A stretch of DNA of 64,000 bases from Halobacteria archaeon AArc-dxtr1 (lineage in GTDB: Archaea > Halobacteriota > Halobacteria > Halobacteriales > Natrialbaceae): assembly GCA_025517425.1 (NCBI GenBank), contig JAOPJY010000001.1, forward strand, positions 124,001 to 188,000. The letters run 5' to 3'. Every line of letters starts with the position of its first letter. Position 1 is the stretch's first letter. A program made the position numbers and the translations under genes. The notes below the pieces were generated by a model. It was not told the origin of the DNA. It did not search any database and saw nothing but the letters and a program-made list of their open reading frames with translations. Below are positions 51,412 to 60,689 of this stretch, piece by piece.

Positions 51412-54400
51412 TCACTCGGGCAGTGCCTGTGCCACCAGTTCGATCGGCGTCGGCGGCGCGTCGTCGGCGTCTGGACGCGTCTCGAGTTGGGTCCGACAGG
51501 ACGCACCGGGCGCGACGACGCGCTGGCCCTCACTTTCGTCGACCTGTTCGAAGAGGATCGCGGCGATGGCGTCGCTCATCGAGGCGTGCTCGGCCTCGTA
51601 GCCGAAGCTGCCGGCCATCCCACAACAGCCCGAGTCCAGCGGATCGACCGCGTAGCCCGCTCGCCGGAGCACGCCGACCGCGTGGTGGTCTTTCGCGGTC
51701 GCTTTCTGGTGGCAGTGACCGTGGTAGGTGAGCCGGTCGAGCGGTTCGTCGCGGGCTAGCGACTGAGACGAGGTGCCCCCACCGCGAAACGCGATTTGCT
51801 CGTCCAGCCGGAACGTATCGACGTATTCGCAGACGCCGTAGGCGTTGGCTGGGAGGGGCTCGGCGTCGTCCCCGAGGAGGTCGCGGTAGTCCGACTGGAA
51901 CATGACGGCGTCGGAGGGTTCGACGACGACGACGTCGCACCCGTCCTCGACGTGAGCCGAGAGCGCCTCGACGTTTTCCGCGGCGATTTCTCGGGCCGTG
52001 TCGAGAAACCCCTTGGAGAAGGCGGGGCGGCCCGTGTCGCCCAGGCCGGTCGGGACGGTGACGTGGACGTTCGCGGCCTCGAGAACCTGTACCGCGGCCT
52101 TCCCGGCCTCGGGGTGGCTGTAGTTCGTGTAGGTGTCGGGGTAGAGGACGACCCGCCGGTCGGCTGTCGCCTCCTCGACCGCCGCGCCGCCTCGGCGCTC
52201 AAACCAGTCCGAGAACGTCTCCGAGTAGAAGGTCGGCAGCGGTCGGTCGCGAGCGATACCGACGGTTCGCTCTAACAACCGGCGCGCGCCCGGTACCTTC
52301 GGGAGCAGATTCGACAACGGGGCCGCCCGGCTTCCCCATCTCGAGAGGGTGGCGACGTTGGCGAACAGCCGGTCGCGCAGCGAGGCGCCGTTTCGCTCGT
52401 GGTACTCGTGCGTGACTTCGGCTTTGAGTTTCGCCATGTCGACCTCGCTCGGGCAGTCGATCGCACAGCCCTTGCAGCCGATACAGAGATCCATCACCTC
52501 CTCGACGAACTCGTCGGAAAACGCCTCATCGGGCTCGAGATTTCCGCTCATCGCCTGGCGGAGCGCGTTCGCTCGGCCCCGCGTGCTCGTGATCTCCTCG
52601 TCGGCCGCGCGGTAGGTCGGGCACATCACGCCGCCCGTCGTCGACTGCTCGCCCCGGCAGCCGCCACAGCCGTGACAGAGCTCGGCCATCCCCTGAACGC
52701 CGTTATCGTTTTGCCACTCGAGGGTCGGCTCGAACCCCGCCTCAAACTCGTAGTCGGGGCCGAACCGAAGGTGCTCGCGCAGGTCCGTCGGGTCGTCCTC
52801 GCGGAAGACGACCTGCCCCGGATTCAACAGCCAGTCGGGGTCGAAGGCCGTCTTTAGGTCCTGAAACACCTCCCAGACCTGCTCGCCGTACAGCTTCCGA
52901 TTCCACTGCGTTCGGGCGCGCCCGTCGCCGTGTTCGCCCGAGACCGAGCCGCCCAGGTCGACGACCAGGTCCGTCACCTCGTCGGCGATCCCGTAGAGCT
53001 GGTCGAGCCCGATCTCGGTCTTCGTGTTGATCAGCGGACGGACGTGGAGTACACCCGGACCAGCGTGGGCGTAGAAGCTCGCGTAGGTGTCGTAGGACTC
53101 GAGGATCGCCTCGAAGCGCTCGACGAACTCGGGGAGGCGTTCTGGTGGTACTGCTGTGTCCTCGATAAAGGAGATGTGTTTCTCGTCGGTCGTCCGCGAG
53201 AGCAAGATCGGAAGCCCGGACTTGCGTAGCTTCCAGAGTTTCGTGCGCTCGGCCTCGTCGTAGGCTTCGAGTGCGTCGGCCGCGCGAACGTCGCTGGCGT
53301 TCTGTATGCTCTCTGCGGACGCCTCTCCGGCGGAGTCGGCTGACGGACACCGGTCGGCGAGCAGCCCCGCTACCCGCTCTCGTCCTTCCTCTTCATCATC
53401 GGCGTAGAACTCCACGAGGAGGGTGGCGTTGGTCTCCTCTGGGAGCATCTCGACAACCGGGGCAAACTCCGCCGTCCCCCGGGCGAGGTCGATAAGCACG
53501 TCGTCTAACACCTCGACTGCGGCCGGGTCGTGTTCCAGAATCGGTGCGACGTCTTCCATCGCCGCGTGCAGGTCCCGATAACACAGCAGCGCGACCGCCT
53601 TCGCCTCCGGGATCGGCTCCAGCGAGACCGTCGCCTCGGTGACGATTGCGAGCGTCCCCTCGCTTCCCGCGAGCAGACGCGCGAGGTTGACGGTTCGCGC
53701 CTCCCCTGTCTGCTCTCCAGCCGGGAGCTCCTCCCCCCTGACTTCCGCGACGAGCCGGTCGACGTTGTAGCCCGAGACGTTGCGCTTGAGAGCCGGATAC
53801 GCCTCGGCGATCGTCTCGGTCTCCTCGTCGACGATGCGGGCGATCTCGGCGTAGATCCGACCTTCGAGGTTGCCCGCTGAATCGGCCCGCGACCGGATCT
53901 CCTCGACCGTCACCTCACCGAATGTCGTCACCGTGCCGTCGGCGAGGACGACCTCGCAGGATTCGATGTAGGCGTCGGTCTTGCCGTACTGCAGGGAGTG
54001 GGCACCGGTCGAGTTGTTGCCGATCGCGCCGCCGATCGCGCTCTTGTCGCCCCAGGCGGGATCGGGTGCGAACTTGAGATCGTGTGGGGCCAGCGCCTCG
54101 TTCAAGGACTCGAGGATCGTCCCCGGTTCGACGGTCGCCGTTCGACTGTCGGGATCGAGCTCGCAAATCGCGTCCATGTGCCGGGTAAAGTCGAGGACGA
54201 CGGCCCGGTTTACCGTCTGTCCTGCCAGGCTCGTGCCGCCGCCGCGTGGGAGGACCGGAATCTCCCGTTCGGCGCAGTACTCGACGACGCCGGCGACGTC
54301 CGCGGTCGACTCCGGAAAGACGACCCCGATCGGTGTCACCTCGTAGGCGCTGGCGTCGGTCGCGTACAGCTGTCGCGAGTACGAATCGAAGCGGACGTCG

Positions 54401-54516
54401 CAGTCGACCAGCCGCTCTAGGTCCCGAACCAGCGCAGGGCGGTCGACGCGACCGCCCGTATAGTCGTAGGTTGCGCGCCGGTCCCCGGCCGGGTCCGTCC
54501 CTCGATCCGTGGCCAT
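51412..54516 (-). CDS. FAD-linked oxidase/Fe-S fusion (D-lactate dehydrogenase type)
   Basis: A 1034-residue fusion from ATG 54516. An N-terminal FAD_binding_4 domain (PVLPRGGGTSLAGQTVNRAV near residue 95) is followed by an FAD-oxidase C-terminal domain with SGEHGDGRARTQWN. An Fe-S segment follows with HGCGGC near 612 and CIGCKGCAIDCPSEVD near 680. A CCG domain ends the protein with HGHCHQKAT and SGCCGMAGSFGYEAEHASM near 930-975. The architecture matches GlcD-GlpC-like D-lactate or glycolate dehydrogenases feeding electrons to the quinone pool. The substrate is not fixed. Confidence 0.9.
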   Translation of the reverse strand: MATDRGTDPAGDRRATYDYTGGRVDRPALVRDLERLVDCDVRFDSYSRQLYATDASAYEVTPIGVVFPESTADVAGVVEYCAEREIPVLPRGGGTSLAGQTVNRAVVLDFTRHMDAICELDPDSRTATVEPGTILESLNEALAPHDLKFAPDPAWGDKSAIGGAIGNNSTGAHSLQYGKTDAYIESCEVVLADGTVTTFGEVTVEEIRSRADSAGNLEGRIYAEIARIVDEETETIAEAYPALKRNVSGYNVDRLVAEVRGEELPAGEQTGEARTVNLARLLAGSEGTLAIVTEATVSLEPIPEAKAVALLCYRDLHAAMEDVAPILEHDPAAVEVLDDVLIDLARGTAEFAPVVEMLPEETNATLLVEFYADDEEEGRERVAGLLADRCPSADSAGEASAESIQNASDVRAADALEAYDEAERTKLWKLRKSGLPILLSRTTDEKHISFIEDTAVPPERLPEFVERFEAILESYDTYASFYAHAGPGVLHVRPLINTKTEIGLDQLYGIADEVTDLVVDLGGSVSGEHGDGRARTQWNRKLYGEQVWEVFQDLKTAFDPDWLLNPGQVVFREDDPTDLREHLRFGPDYEFEAGFEPTLEWQNDNGVQGMAELCHGCGGCRGEQSTTGGVMCPTYRAADEEITSTRGRANALRQAMSGNLEPDEAFSDEFVEEVMDLCIGCKGCAIDCPSEVDMAKLKAEVTHEYHERNGASLRDRLFANVATLSRWGSRAAPLSNLLPKVPGARRLLERTVGIARDRPLPTFYSETFSDWFERRGGAAVEEATADRRVVLYPDTYTNYSHPEAGKAAVQVLEAANVHVTVPTGLGDTGRPAFSKGFLDTAREIAAENVEALSAHVEDGCDVVVVEPSDAVMFQSDYRDLLGDDAEPLPANAYGVCEYVDTFRLDEQIAFRGGGTSSQSLARDEPLDRLTYHGHCHQKATAKDHHAVGVLRRAGYAVDPLDSGCCGMAGSFGYEAEHASMSDAIAAILFEQVDESEGQRVVAPGASCRTQLETRPDADDAPPTPIELVAQALPE

Positions 54517-54675
54517 ACAGGCTCTTACGCGTCGACGGCTTAAATCGTAGGCATCGGCCCCGGTCGCCATCCCCTCGTGTCACGAGTTGCCGTGAGTAAC
54601 GTTCTTGGTGTCTCACCGGCCACTCACGGACGGCATGGATCGCACGGCTGCGTTCGAATCTCTCGTTCGACCCGG

Positions 54676-54858
54676 GTGTCGACTGTGATCGGCGTTCTCG
54701 ATCGGTTCGATGACGACGAACTCGTTGCACTCGTGACGGCCGTCTTCGTCGTCACCGGCGCAATAACCTACGTCGTCGACGCGCTCGCCGTCTGGATCGG
54801 CTGGGCCGCCGCGATGGTACTTTTCGTCGGGGTCGTTATGATCCAGCTCAATCGGTGA
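54676..54858 (+). CDS. Small two-helix membrane protein
   Basis: About 60 residues if the GTG at 54676 is used (VSTVIGVLDRFDDDEL start); GTG 54685 is also in frame. A short acidic head is followed by two helices (LVALVTAVFVVTGAITYVVD; AVWIGWAAAMVLFVGVVMIQL). An upstream in-frame ATG at 54595 would add a non-conserved leader. A typical haloarchaeal membrane microprotein with no assigned function. Confidence 0.5.
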   Translation: MSTVIGVLDRFDDDELVALVTAVFVVTGAITYVVDALAVWIGWAAAMVLFVGVVMIQLNR

Positions 54859-54941
54859 ACACCACGACAATTTTCGTCCCGATTCGGCTGTACCAATAGT
54901 TAAGTATAGTGTCAAAGTGTATGAGGGTATGGTCTCGGAAC

Positions 54942-54983
54942 ATGGCTGGGAATCCGACCGACGCACACTTGATCTATGAGTGA
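54942..54983 (+). other. Short upstream reading frame overlapping the GH81 start
   Basis: ATG 54942 opens a 13-residue frame (MAGNPTDAHLIYE) whose TGA at 54981-54983 overlaps the GH81 ATG at 54976 by eight bases; an in-frame ATG at 54921 would make it 20 residues. The TATA-like TTAAGTATAG (54900-54909) predicts transcription from about 54928, so the uORF would be in the leader. Coupled translation is possible; real expression is unproven. Confidence 0.3.
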
Positions 54984-57459
54984 TTCGAACCTCCCTGCGC
55001 TCTCTCGGCGACGGTACTGTGCGGCCATCGGCGCAGCGGCGGCGACCGGACTCCTCGGTTCGACGTCCGGGCTGGCCGAGGAGTCGGTCGGCAGCGGCGG
55101 CTATCACCTCGACCCACCTGAGGGCGCATCCACGCACCAGTACGATCGGCACACGACCGAGAGCTTCGGCGACGGCCCGATCCCGACCAACGACTGGTAC
55201 ACGACGATTCCGATGGAGGGAATCACCGGCGACGGGACGTTGATCGCGGCCCACCCCCTCTTTTTCAAGACCCAGGAGACCGGTCTCGAGGTCGGCCATC
55301 CGACCACCTGGGAGACCAGCTGGAACGAGAGCGCGCAGGTCGGCGACGCCTGGATGGACGACGAGATGCACCTCTCGATCGCCCACGCCGACGCCGAGGA
55401 CTACAACGACGTCGCACTCGACGCCCACGGGGACTGGTCGGCGAGCGCGGTGTGGGGCGAGGGGACGGACGCCGAACTTCGAACGACGATCGCCCAGGGG
55501 TCGCCGTTCGTCTTCTGCGAGGCGGCCGAAGGCGGCGTCGCCGTCGCCTTTGACGACGACCCAGACATGTTCACCGCCGACGGCGCCGTCGTCGGCGTGA
55601 CCGTCGATGACGTCGACTACGGTCTCTACGCACCAGCAGACGACGCCTGGGATCTCGACGGAGACGTTGCGACTACTACGGGCGAGTACTGCACCGTCGC
55701 CGTCCTGCCCGACGCGGCGTTCCTTGATCCCGTCGCCGACTACGCGTACAACCGAGTCACGAACACCGTCTTCGACTGGGAGTACGACCGGGAGGGTGCG
55801 CAAGCGATCACGTCGTTTTCGTTCGAGACCGAGTCCGAACCCGAGAGCAACGCGTCGGGGACGCTTACGGCGCTGTACCCCCACCAGTGGAAGGACGCCG
55901 ACGACGACCTGCTGGCGGCCGAACTGGACGTCGAGGCGACCTATCCCTCCCCGCGCGGCGAGATGCGGCTGGTGGCAGTCGAGTCGTTCGACATCCCCTA
56001 TCGCTACGGCGGCACGTTACCCTTCCTCCCTGACGAGGGCAACTACGATCGGGATCAGATAGAAAGCGAAATTGCGGCCGTCGACACCGGCATCGCGGGT
56101 GGCGTCGATCAGGATACCTACAACTTCGGGAAAGAGGCCGCAAGCCGACTCGCAAAGACCGCCGCGGTCGCAGACCAGCTTGGCATGGACGACGAGCGCG
56201 ACGCGATGCTCGACGCCGCTCGCGAGGGACTCGAGGAGTGGTTTACGCCCAGCGAGTCGGCGACGTTTTACTACGACGATTCCCTGGGCGCGCTCATGGG
56301 CGTCCCGGACAGTCACGGCTCGATTACCGAGCTCAACGACCACCACTTCCACTATGGCCATTACGTCTGGGCAGCCGCGCGGATCGCCCGCCACGACCCC
56401 GACTGGGTCGACGACTGGGGCGAGATGGTCGAGGAGCTGATTCACGACTACGCCAGCCCGCAGCGAGATCACGACCGGTATCCGTTCACTCGGAACTTTA
56501 GCGTCTACGCCGGCCACTCGTGGGCGCATGGCTCCGGTGGCTTCGACCGCGGGAACAACCAGGAGTCCTCCTCGGAGGCGCTCATGTCCTACGCGGCGAT
56601 GATCGAATGGGGCGCACACACCGGGAACGACGAGATCCGGGACTTCGGGATCGTCCTCTACTCGATGCACGTTCGGGCCATCAGAGAGTACTGGTACGAC
56701 GCCGACGAGGAGCACTTCCCGGCGGAGTGGGAGTCGGCGTTTGCCGGCATCGTCTGGGGCGACGGCGTCGCCCACTCGACCTGGTGGACCGACGACAGCG
56801 AGGCAGTTGTCGGCATCAATATGCTTCCGCTGGCGGGCTACTCGCTGCACCTCGGCCGGGACCAGGAGGCCGCCGAACGCACGTTCGACGCCATCGCCGA
56901 GTTGAAAGACGACGAGTTCACCTACTGGCCGGACGTGATGTGGATGTACCGCGCCTTTTCCGATAGCGAGGACGCCATCGACCGCTTCGAATCGCGCCTC
57001 GACAGCTACGATCGAGAGAGCGCCCAGGAGACGGCTCACACCCGCTACTGGCTGTACGCACTCGACGCAATGGGTTCGCCGACCACGAGCGTAACAGCCG
57101 ACACGCCGTTTTACACCGTCTTTGACGACGGCGACGAGCTGACGTACGCGGCCTACAACGCGACCGACACAGAGACTACGGTGACGTTCTCCGACGGCGC
57201 CGAGCTCACCGTTCCGCCGACCGAACTCGTGGCTTCCCGCGGACCGCCCGAGTCGGACAGCGATGGTGGAAACGGGGACGAGAACGACGACAACGGTGAG
57301 GGGAGTGGAGACCGCGGCGGCCAGAACGGGGCCGACGACGCGGACGACGGAGATGACGACGCGATTCCCGGTTTCGGCCTCCTGACCGGAGCAGCCGGGG
57401 CGGCCGGCGGCGCCTACTACGCGGCCCGGCGACGTGGTGGTGACGAGTCACAGGAGTAA
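54976..57459 (+). CDS. Exported GH81 endo-beta-1,3-glucanase
   Basis: An 827-residue secreted glycoside hydrolase family 81 enzyme that cuts laminarin-type beta-1,3-glucan. The Tat signal is in SRRRYCAAIGAAAATGLLGS. GH81 begins at IPTNDWYTTI with AAHPLFFKTQ and carries the active site in NDHHFHYGHYVWAAA (Asp455, probable acid) and GNNQESSSEALMSYA (Glu530 and Glu534, probable base region). The end is an Asp/Gly/Asn-rich linker and IPGFGLLTGAAGAAGGAYYA plus Arg-rich tail, an archaeosortase-like or single-helix surface anchor. Confidence 0.92.
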   Translation: MSDSNLPALSRRRYCAAIGAAAATGLLGSTSGLAEESVGSGGYHLDPPEGASTHQYDRHTTESFGDGPIPTNDWYTTIPMEGITGDGTLIAAHPLFFKTQETGLEVGHPTTWETSWNESAQVGDAWMDDEMHLSIAHADAEDYNDVALDAHGDWSASAVWGEGTDAELRTTIAQGSPFVFCEAAEGGVAVAFDDDPDMFTADGAVVGVTVDDVDYGLYAPADDAWDLDGDVATTTGEYCTVAVLPDAAFLDPVADYAYNRVTNTVFDWEYDREGAQAITSFSFETESEPESNASGTLTALYPHQWKDADDDLLAAELDVEATYPSPRGEMRLVAVESFDIPYRYGGTLPFLPDEGNYDRDQIESEIAAVDTGIAGGVDQDTYNFGKEAASRLAKTAAVADQLGMDDERDAMLDAAREGLEEWFTPSESATFYYDDSLGALMGVPDSHGSITELNDHHFHYGHYVWAAARIARHDPDWVDDWGEMVEELIHDYASPQRDHDRYPFTRNFSVYAGHSWAHGSGGFDRGNNQESSSEALMSYAAMIEWGAHTGNDEIRDFGIVLYSMHVRAIREYWYDADEEHFPAEWESAFAGIVWGDGVAHSTWWTDDSEAVVGINMLPLAGYSLHLGRDQEAAERTFDAIAELKDDEFTYWPDVMWMYRAFSDSEDAIDRFESRLDSYDRESAQETAHTRYWLYALDAMGSPTTSVTADTPFYTVFDDGDELTYAAYNATDTETTVTFSDGAELTVPPTELVASRGPPESDSDGGNGDENDDNGEGSGDRGGQNGADDADDGDDDAIPGFGLLTGAAGAAGGAYYAARRRGGDESQE

Positions 57460-57479
57460 GTCGGCCGCTTATCAGCTGT

Positions 57480-57540
57480 GAGAATCGGTTTCTGCGACGA
57501 GCGGCGAGAATCGGTTTCTGTAATGAACTGCGAGAATATG
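57480..57540 (+). repeat. 26-bp period direct repeats
   Basis: GAGAATCGGTTTCTG occurs at 57480-57494 and again at 57506-57520; a third unit starts GAGAAT at 57532. Spacing is exactly 26 bases each time. They fill the gap between the convergent GH81 and sph3 genes. Possibly iteron-like, or slippage remnants. Confidence 0.7.
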
Positions 57541-57555
57541 TCGAACGTCGGTCGA

Positions 57556-59496
57556 TCAGATCTCCTCGATGTAGTGGTACTCTTCCGGGAGCGCGGCGGC
57601 GTCCTCGGGCAGTAGCGCCACGACGAGACAGTCGACGTAGGACTCGAAGTACTCGACGAGCGCCGCGATCCGATCGGAGTCGATCGCCTCGAGGGAGTCT
57701 AAGAGCATGAACGGGACTTCTTCGTAGACGTCGTGGACCAGATACCCCGCAAGTGCAAAGACCAGCCCGGTCACCTCCCGCTCGCTCTCCGAGAGATGTT
57801 CGATCGTGTCCTCGTATGCGGTGCCGTCTTCGGCCGCACGGACGATGTGGAGTTCGAACGTACTCGCTGTGCCGGGCGATCCCTGTCCGCCGTTCGGTTC
57901 GAGGCGCTCGATCCAGATCCGGTCTAGGTTCGCATACTCGAGCAGCGAGAGCAGCGACTCGATATGGTCGTTGAACGCCTCGATCGCCTCGCGCTCGATT
58001 CGCTCGACGCGCGTCCGACACTCTGCCAGCTCCGACTCGACCTCGCTACGGCGTTCTGCGAGGGCCTCGCGCTCTTCGATCCGTTCCTCGAGAGACTCGA
58101 TCCGCTCTGTCACCGACGCCAGTTTCTCCTGGTGCTGTTCGCGTTCGAGTTCGGCCCGGTTCAGTTCGCGGTGGGTCTCTAAGACGTCGCTGTAATTCGT
58201 CTCCTCGAATTCGTCGGTCCGCTCCTCGAGCTCCGCGACGCGTTCGCGGTGGTCGGCTCGCTTCTCGCGGAGTTCGGTGACCCGCTCTCGCTGGCGCTTG
58301 AGTTGTGTCGCCGTGCGCTCTCTCTCCTGTTTGAGTTGATTGCGGCGTTGTTCGCGCTCTGCGATCGCAGAACGCCGGCTTGAGAGATCGTCGATCCGGT
58401 CCTGTACGTCGGTTCGCTCTTCTAGCGTCTCGCGGTGGATCTCACGCAGTCGATCGAGTGTCGATTCGATGTGTGAACGGCCGACCTCGGTGCCACAGGT
58501 CCAGCAGACGACACCCGGGTCGCTCTCGAGGAGTCGATCAGTTACGTCGTCGGAGGTCGATCCGAGTGAGGCTTCGATCGCGGATCCATCTCCTTCGAGT
58601 CGACGCTCGTTGAACTGAATGACGTTCTGGAGTTCGCCGGCGGTCGAGTCGAGTGACTGTTTTCTGTCGCGCAGTTCCGCGATTTGTCCCTCGAGCTGGG
58701 CTGCGGAATCGACGTCAGCCTCCTCGAGTGCGTCGATTTCGTCGGCCAGCTCCTCACGTTCGCGCTCGAGTTCGCTGAGGCTCTCCTGTTCGGTCTCGAG
58801 ATCGTACTCGACGGCCTCTAACTCCTTGCGAGCCGTTCGAAGCTCCGTGAAGGCATCGTCGATATCTTCCTTTTGGGTCCGGCTCTCGTCGACGTTGAGT
58901 TCGTGGTCGTCCAGATCGGATTCGAGCGTGTCGATCCGTTCGGTCGCCGCCTCAATCTTCTTCGCCAGAGACGTCCGCTGTCGCTCGAGGTTGGGAAGCT
59001 CGTCTTCGAGACGGTCGAGCTCTGCGATCGATTCGTCCAGGTCGCGCTTTTCAGCCTTGAGCAACTCGATCTCAGCTCGAATTTCGTCCGTATCGACCGG
59101 TCGCATGATGAGATCTCGCAGCTCTGCCCCCTGCTCGACGGCCCGCCGTGCGTCGTTCGATTCGAGGAGACACGCAAAGAGATCGGCGAGTTCCGGGTCC
59201 GAGAGATAGGGTTCTCCACCGAACGCCACAGTGCCGTTTTGCCGCCCCAGCGAGCGGGTGTACCGGTTCTGGTCGAGTTGCAACTCGACGCTTCCGGTCG
59301 TTGCATCGCCTTTCAGCGACGGTCGTTCGCTCCCCAGTGCCGCCATGATCGCCTGCAAAAACGATGTCCGGTTGGTCGCGTTTCGCCCTGTCAACACGTT
59401 CACTCCCTGACGGAGTGTGACGGTAGTCTGATCAATCCCGCCGACGTTCTCAGCGGTGACCTCGATAGTCGAACCGGACGACCGCTCTGGAGACAT
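57556..59496 (-). CDS. sph3: Archaea-specific SMC-related protein Sph3
   Basis: A 646-residue SMC/Rad50-like protein from ATG 59496. The N-terminal head has VLTGRNATNRTSFLQAIMAA where Walker A should be, lacking the lysine. Long coiled coils span about 110-540 and are interrupted near residue 330 by VVCWTCGTEVG, a CxxC like the Rad50 zinc hook. The C-terminal head has LSESEREVTGLVFALAGYLV (signature position) and PFMLLDSLEAID (Walker B position with Ser after Asp). Together with the adjacent rdfA it matches the Haloferax rod-shape pair. Confidence 0.85.
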   Translation of the reverse strand: MSPERSSGSTIEVTAENVGGIDQTTVTLRQGVNVLTGRNATNRTSFLQAIMAALGSERPSLKGDATTGSVELQLDQNRYTRSLGRQNGTVAFGGEPYLSDPELADLFACLLESNDARRAVEQGAELRDLIMRPVDTDEIRAEIELLKAEKRDLDESIAELDRLEDELPNLERQRTSLAKKIEAATERIDTLESDLDDHELNVDESRTQKEDIDDAFTELRTARKELEAVEYDLETEQESLSELEREREELADEIDALEEADVDSAAQLEGQIAELRDRKQSLDSTAGELQNVIQFNERRLEGDGSAIEASLGSTSDDVTDRLLESDPGVVCWTCGTEVGRSHIESTLDRLREIHRETLEERTDVQDRIDDLSSRRSAIAEREQRRNQLKQERERTATQLKRQRERVTELREKRADHRERVAELEERTDEFEETNYSDVLETHRELNRAELEREQHQEKLASVTERIESLEERIEEREALAERRSEVESELAECRTRVERIEREAIEAFNDHIESLLSLLEYANLDRIWIERLEPNGGQGSPGTASTFELHIVRAAEDGTAYEDTIEHLSESEREVTGLVFALAGYLVHDVYEEVPFMLLDSLEAIDSDRIAALVEYFESYVDCLVVALLPEDAAALPEEYHYIEEI

Positions 59497-59576
59497 TGGT
59501 AGCCCGTTGGACCTCCACGTACAAATACTCTCCAATATCAGTTAGGAATCCGTACTGACTATGGCCTTCACCTCTG

Positions 59577-60191
59577 TCACGGACAGTCACAGCCGCCCTC
59601 CTCGATCAGTTCGGCTGCCGTGTACGTCCTTCCACAGGACTGACAGACGGCGGTTACCGTTACCAGAACGTCGTACGTGCGGTCAGTGAGGAGCTCTGCA
59701 CGTCGGAGTTCGTCGAGGGTCGACTCCGTGACGACCTCCGTTCTGCTCGCGAGTCGTTGGACCGTCTCGCGCTTGCGGTTGCGACGACTCTGCTCGTCTT
59801 CGTCCCGTTCCAAGACGGCCCCTCGAACGCGCGTGAGATAGGTGTGGACCGCCTGATGGGTGACGAAATCCGACTGGATCTCCTCGACATCGACCCCCGA
59901 ACGCTCGAGTTCGCGTTGCGTTCGGACTCGCTCCGTGGAGGATCCGTCATCGTCAGTAAGCGCCTCGTAGAACCGATCGACCTCGGATTCACGAGGGTTC
60001 TCACCCGCTGCCTGTAGCGCGGCACGAAGCGTCGCGGTGTTCAGGCGGTCAGCGAGCGCCCGAAGGCTCGTCCGCTCGCCGGACTCCCCCAGCCACTCCG
60101 ATTCGAGCCGGGCACCCCACTCCTCGAGTCCGTACGTCTCGATCACACGCTCGACTTTGGTCTGCCGTCGCGATCCCGCCTCGTCGGTCAT
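59577..60191 (-). CDS. rdfA: Rod-determining factor RdfA
   Basis: A 204-residue cytosolic protein from ATG 60191. It begins TKVERVIETYGLEEWGARLE and WLGESGERTSLRALADRLN, typical of haloarchaeal RdfA, and ends in a short Cys-rich ribbon (VCQSCGRTYTAAELIEEGGC then CDCP) that may bind zinc. In Haloferax volcanii RdfA is needed for rod formation. It lies 80 bases upstream of sph3 on the same strand, so the two are probably co-transcribed. Confidence 0.85.
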   Translation of the reverse strand: MTDEAGSRRQTKVERVIETYGLEEWGARLESEWLGESGERTSLRALADRLNTATLRAALQAAGENPRESEVDRFYEALTDDDGSSTERVRTQRELERSGVDVEEIQSDFVTHQAVHTYLTRVRGAVLERDEDEQSRRNRKRETVQRLASRTEVVTESTLDELRRAELLTDRTYDVLVTVTAVCQSCGRTYTAAELIEEGGCDCP

Positions 60192-60242
60192 ACTCCGGAT
60201 CTGTCTGGGGGGAGTACAAATCTTGCGCACCTGGTGGCTGCG

Positions 60243-60689
60243 TCATCGGTCGGAAGTCCGCCGATCAGCAACGTCGGCGCCGACCGTGAGGACCGGGACC
60301 GGGGAGTCGCGGATCACCTCCTCGGCAACGCTCCCGAGAAGGACGTGATCGATGCCGGTCCGACCCACCGTGCCCACGACGATCGCGTCGACACCAGCCT
60401 CCTCGGCGTATCGGATGATCGCCTCCTGTGGGACGCCCTCCCTCGTCTCGCCGGTTACCGGAACGTCTAGCTCGGCGGCGGCGGCTTCGACCGCCGTGAC
60501 GGCCTCGCGGGCCTCTGTCTCCGGATCAGCTCGCATCTCATCTCGCTTCATCGCACCGTGTGGCCCCTTCGGGATCACCGAGAGTGCGTGAACACCGGCC
60601 CCCAGCCGATCGGCGAGTGTGAGTCCGTGCTCGACCGCGAGGTCTGACACGTCGCTTCCGTCGGTCGCGACGAGGATTTCCTCGTACAT
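60243..60689 (-). CDS. Universal stress protein
   Basis: A 148-residue UspA protein from ATG 60689 (MYEEILVATDGSDVSD). It has the ATP-binding loop VVGTVGRTGIDHVLLGSVAEEV and the ending SPVPVLTVGA of ATP-binding members. The middle helix KGPHGAMKRDEMRADPETEARE is normal. It is upstream of rdfA on the same strand with a 51-base gap, so joint transcription is possible. The target of regulation is unknown. Confidence 0.93.
   Translation of the reverse strand: MYEEILVATDGSDVSDLAVEHGLTLADRLGAGVHALSVIPKGPHGAMKRDEMRADPETEAREAVTAVEAAAAELDVPVTGETREGVPQEAIIRYAEEAGVDAIVVGTVGRTGIDHVLLGSVAEEVIRDSPVPVLTVGADVADRRTSDR

Noticed and set aside
56017-57039. 340-codon frame antisense to the GH81 gene
   Set aside because: It overlaps the catalytic region of a confident GH81 protein and shows no domain.
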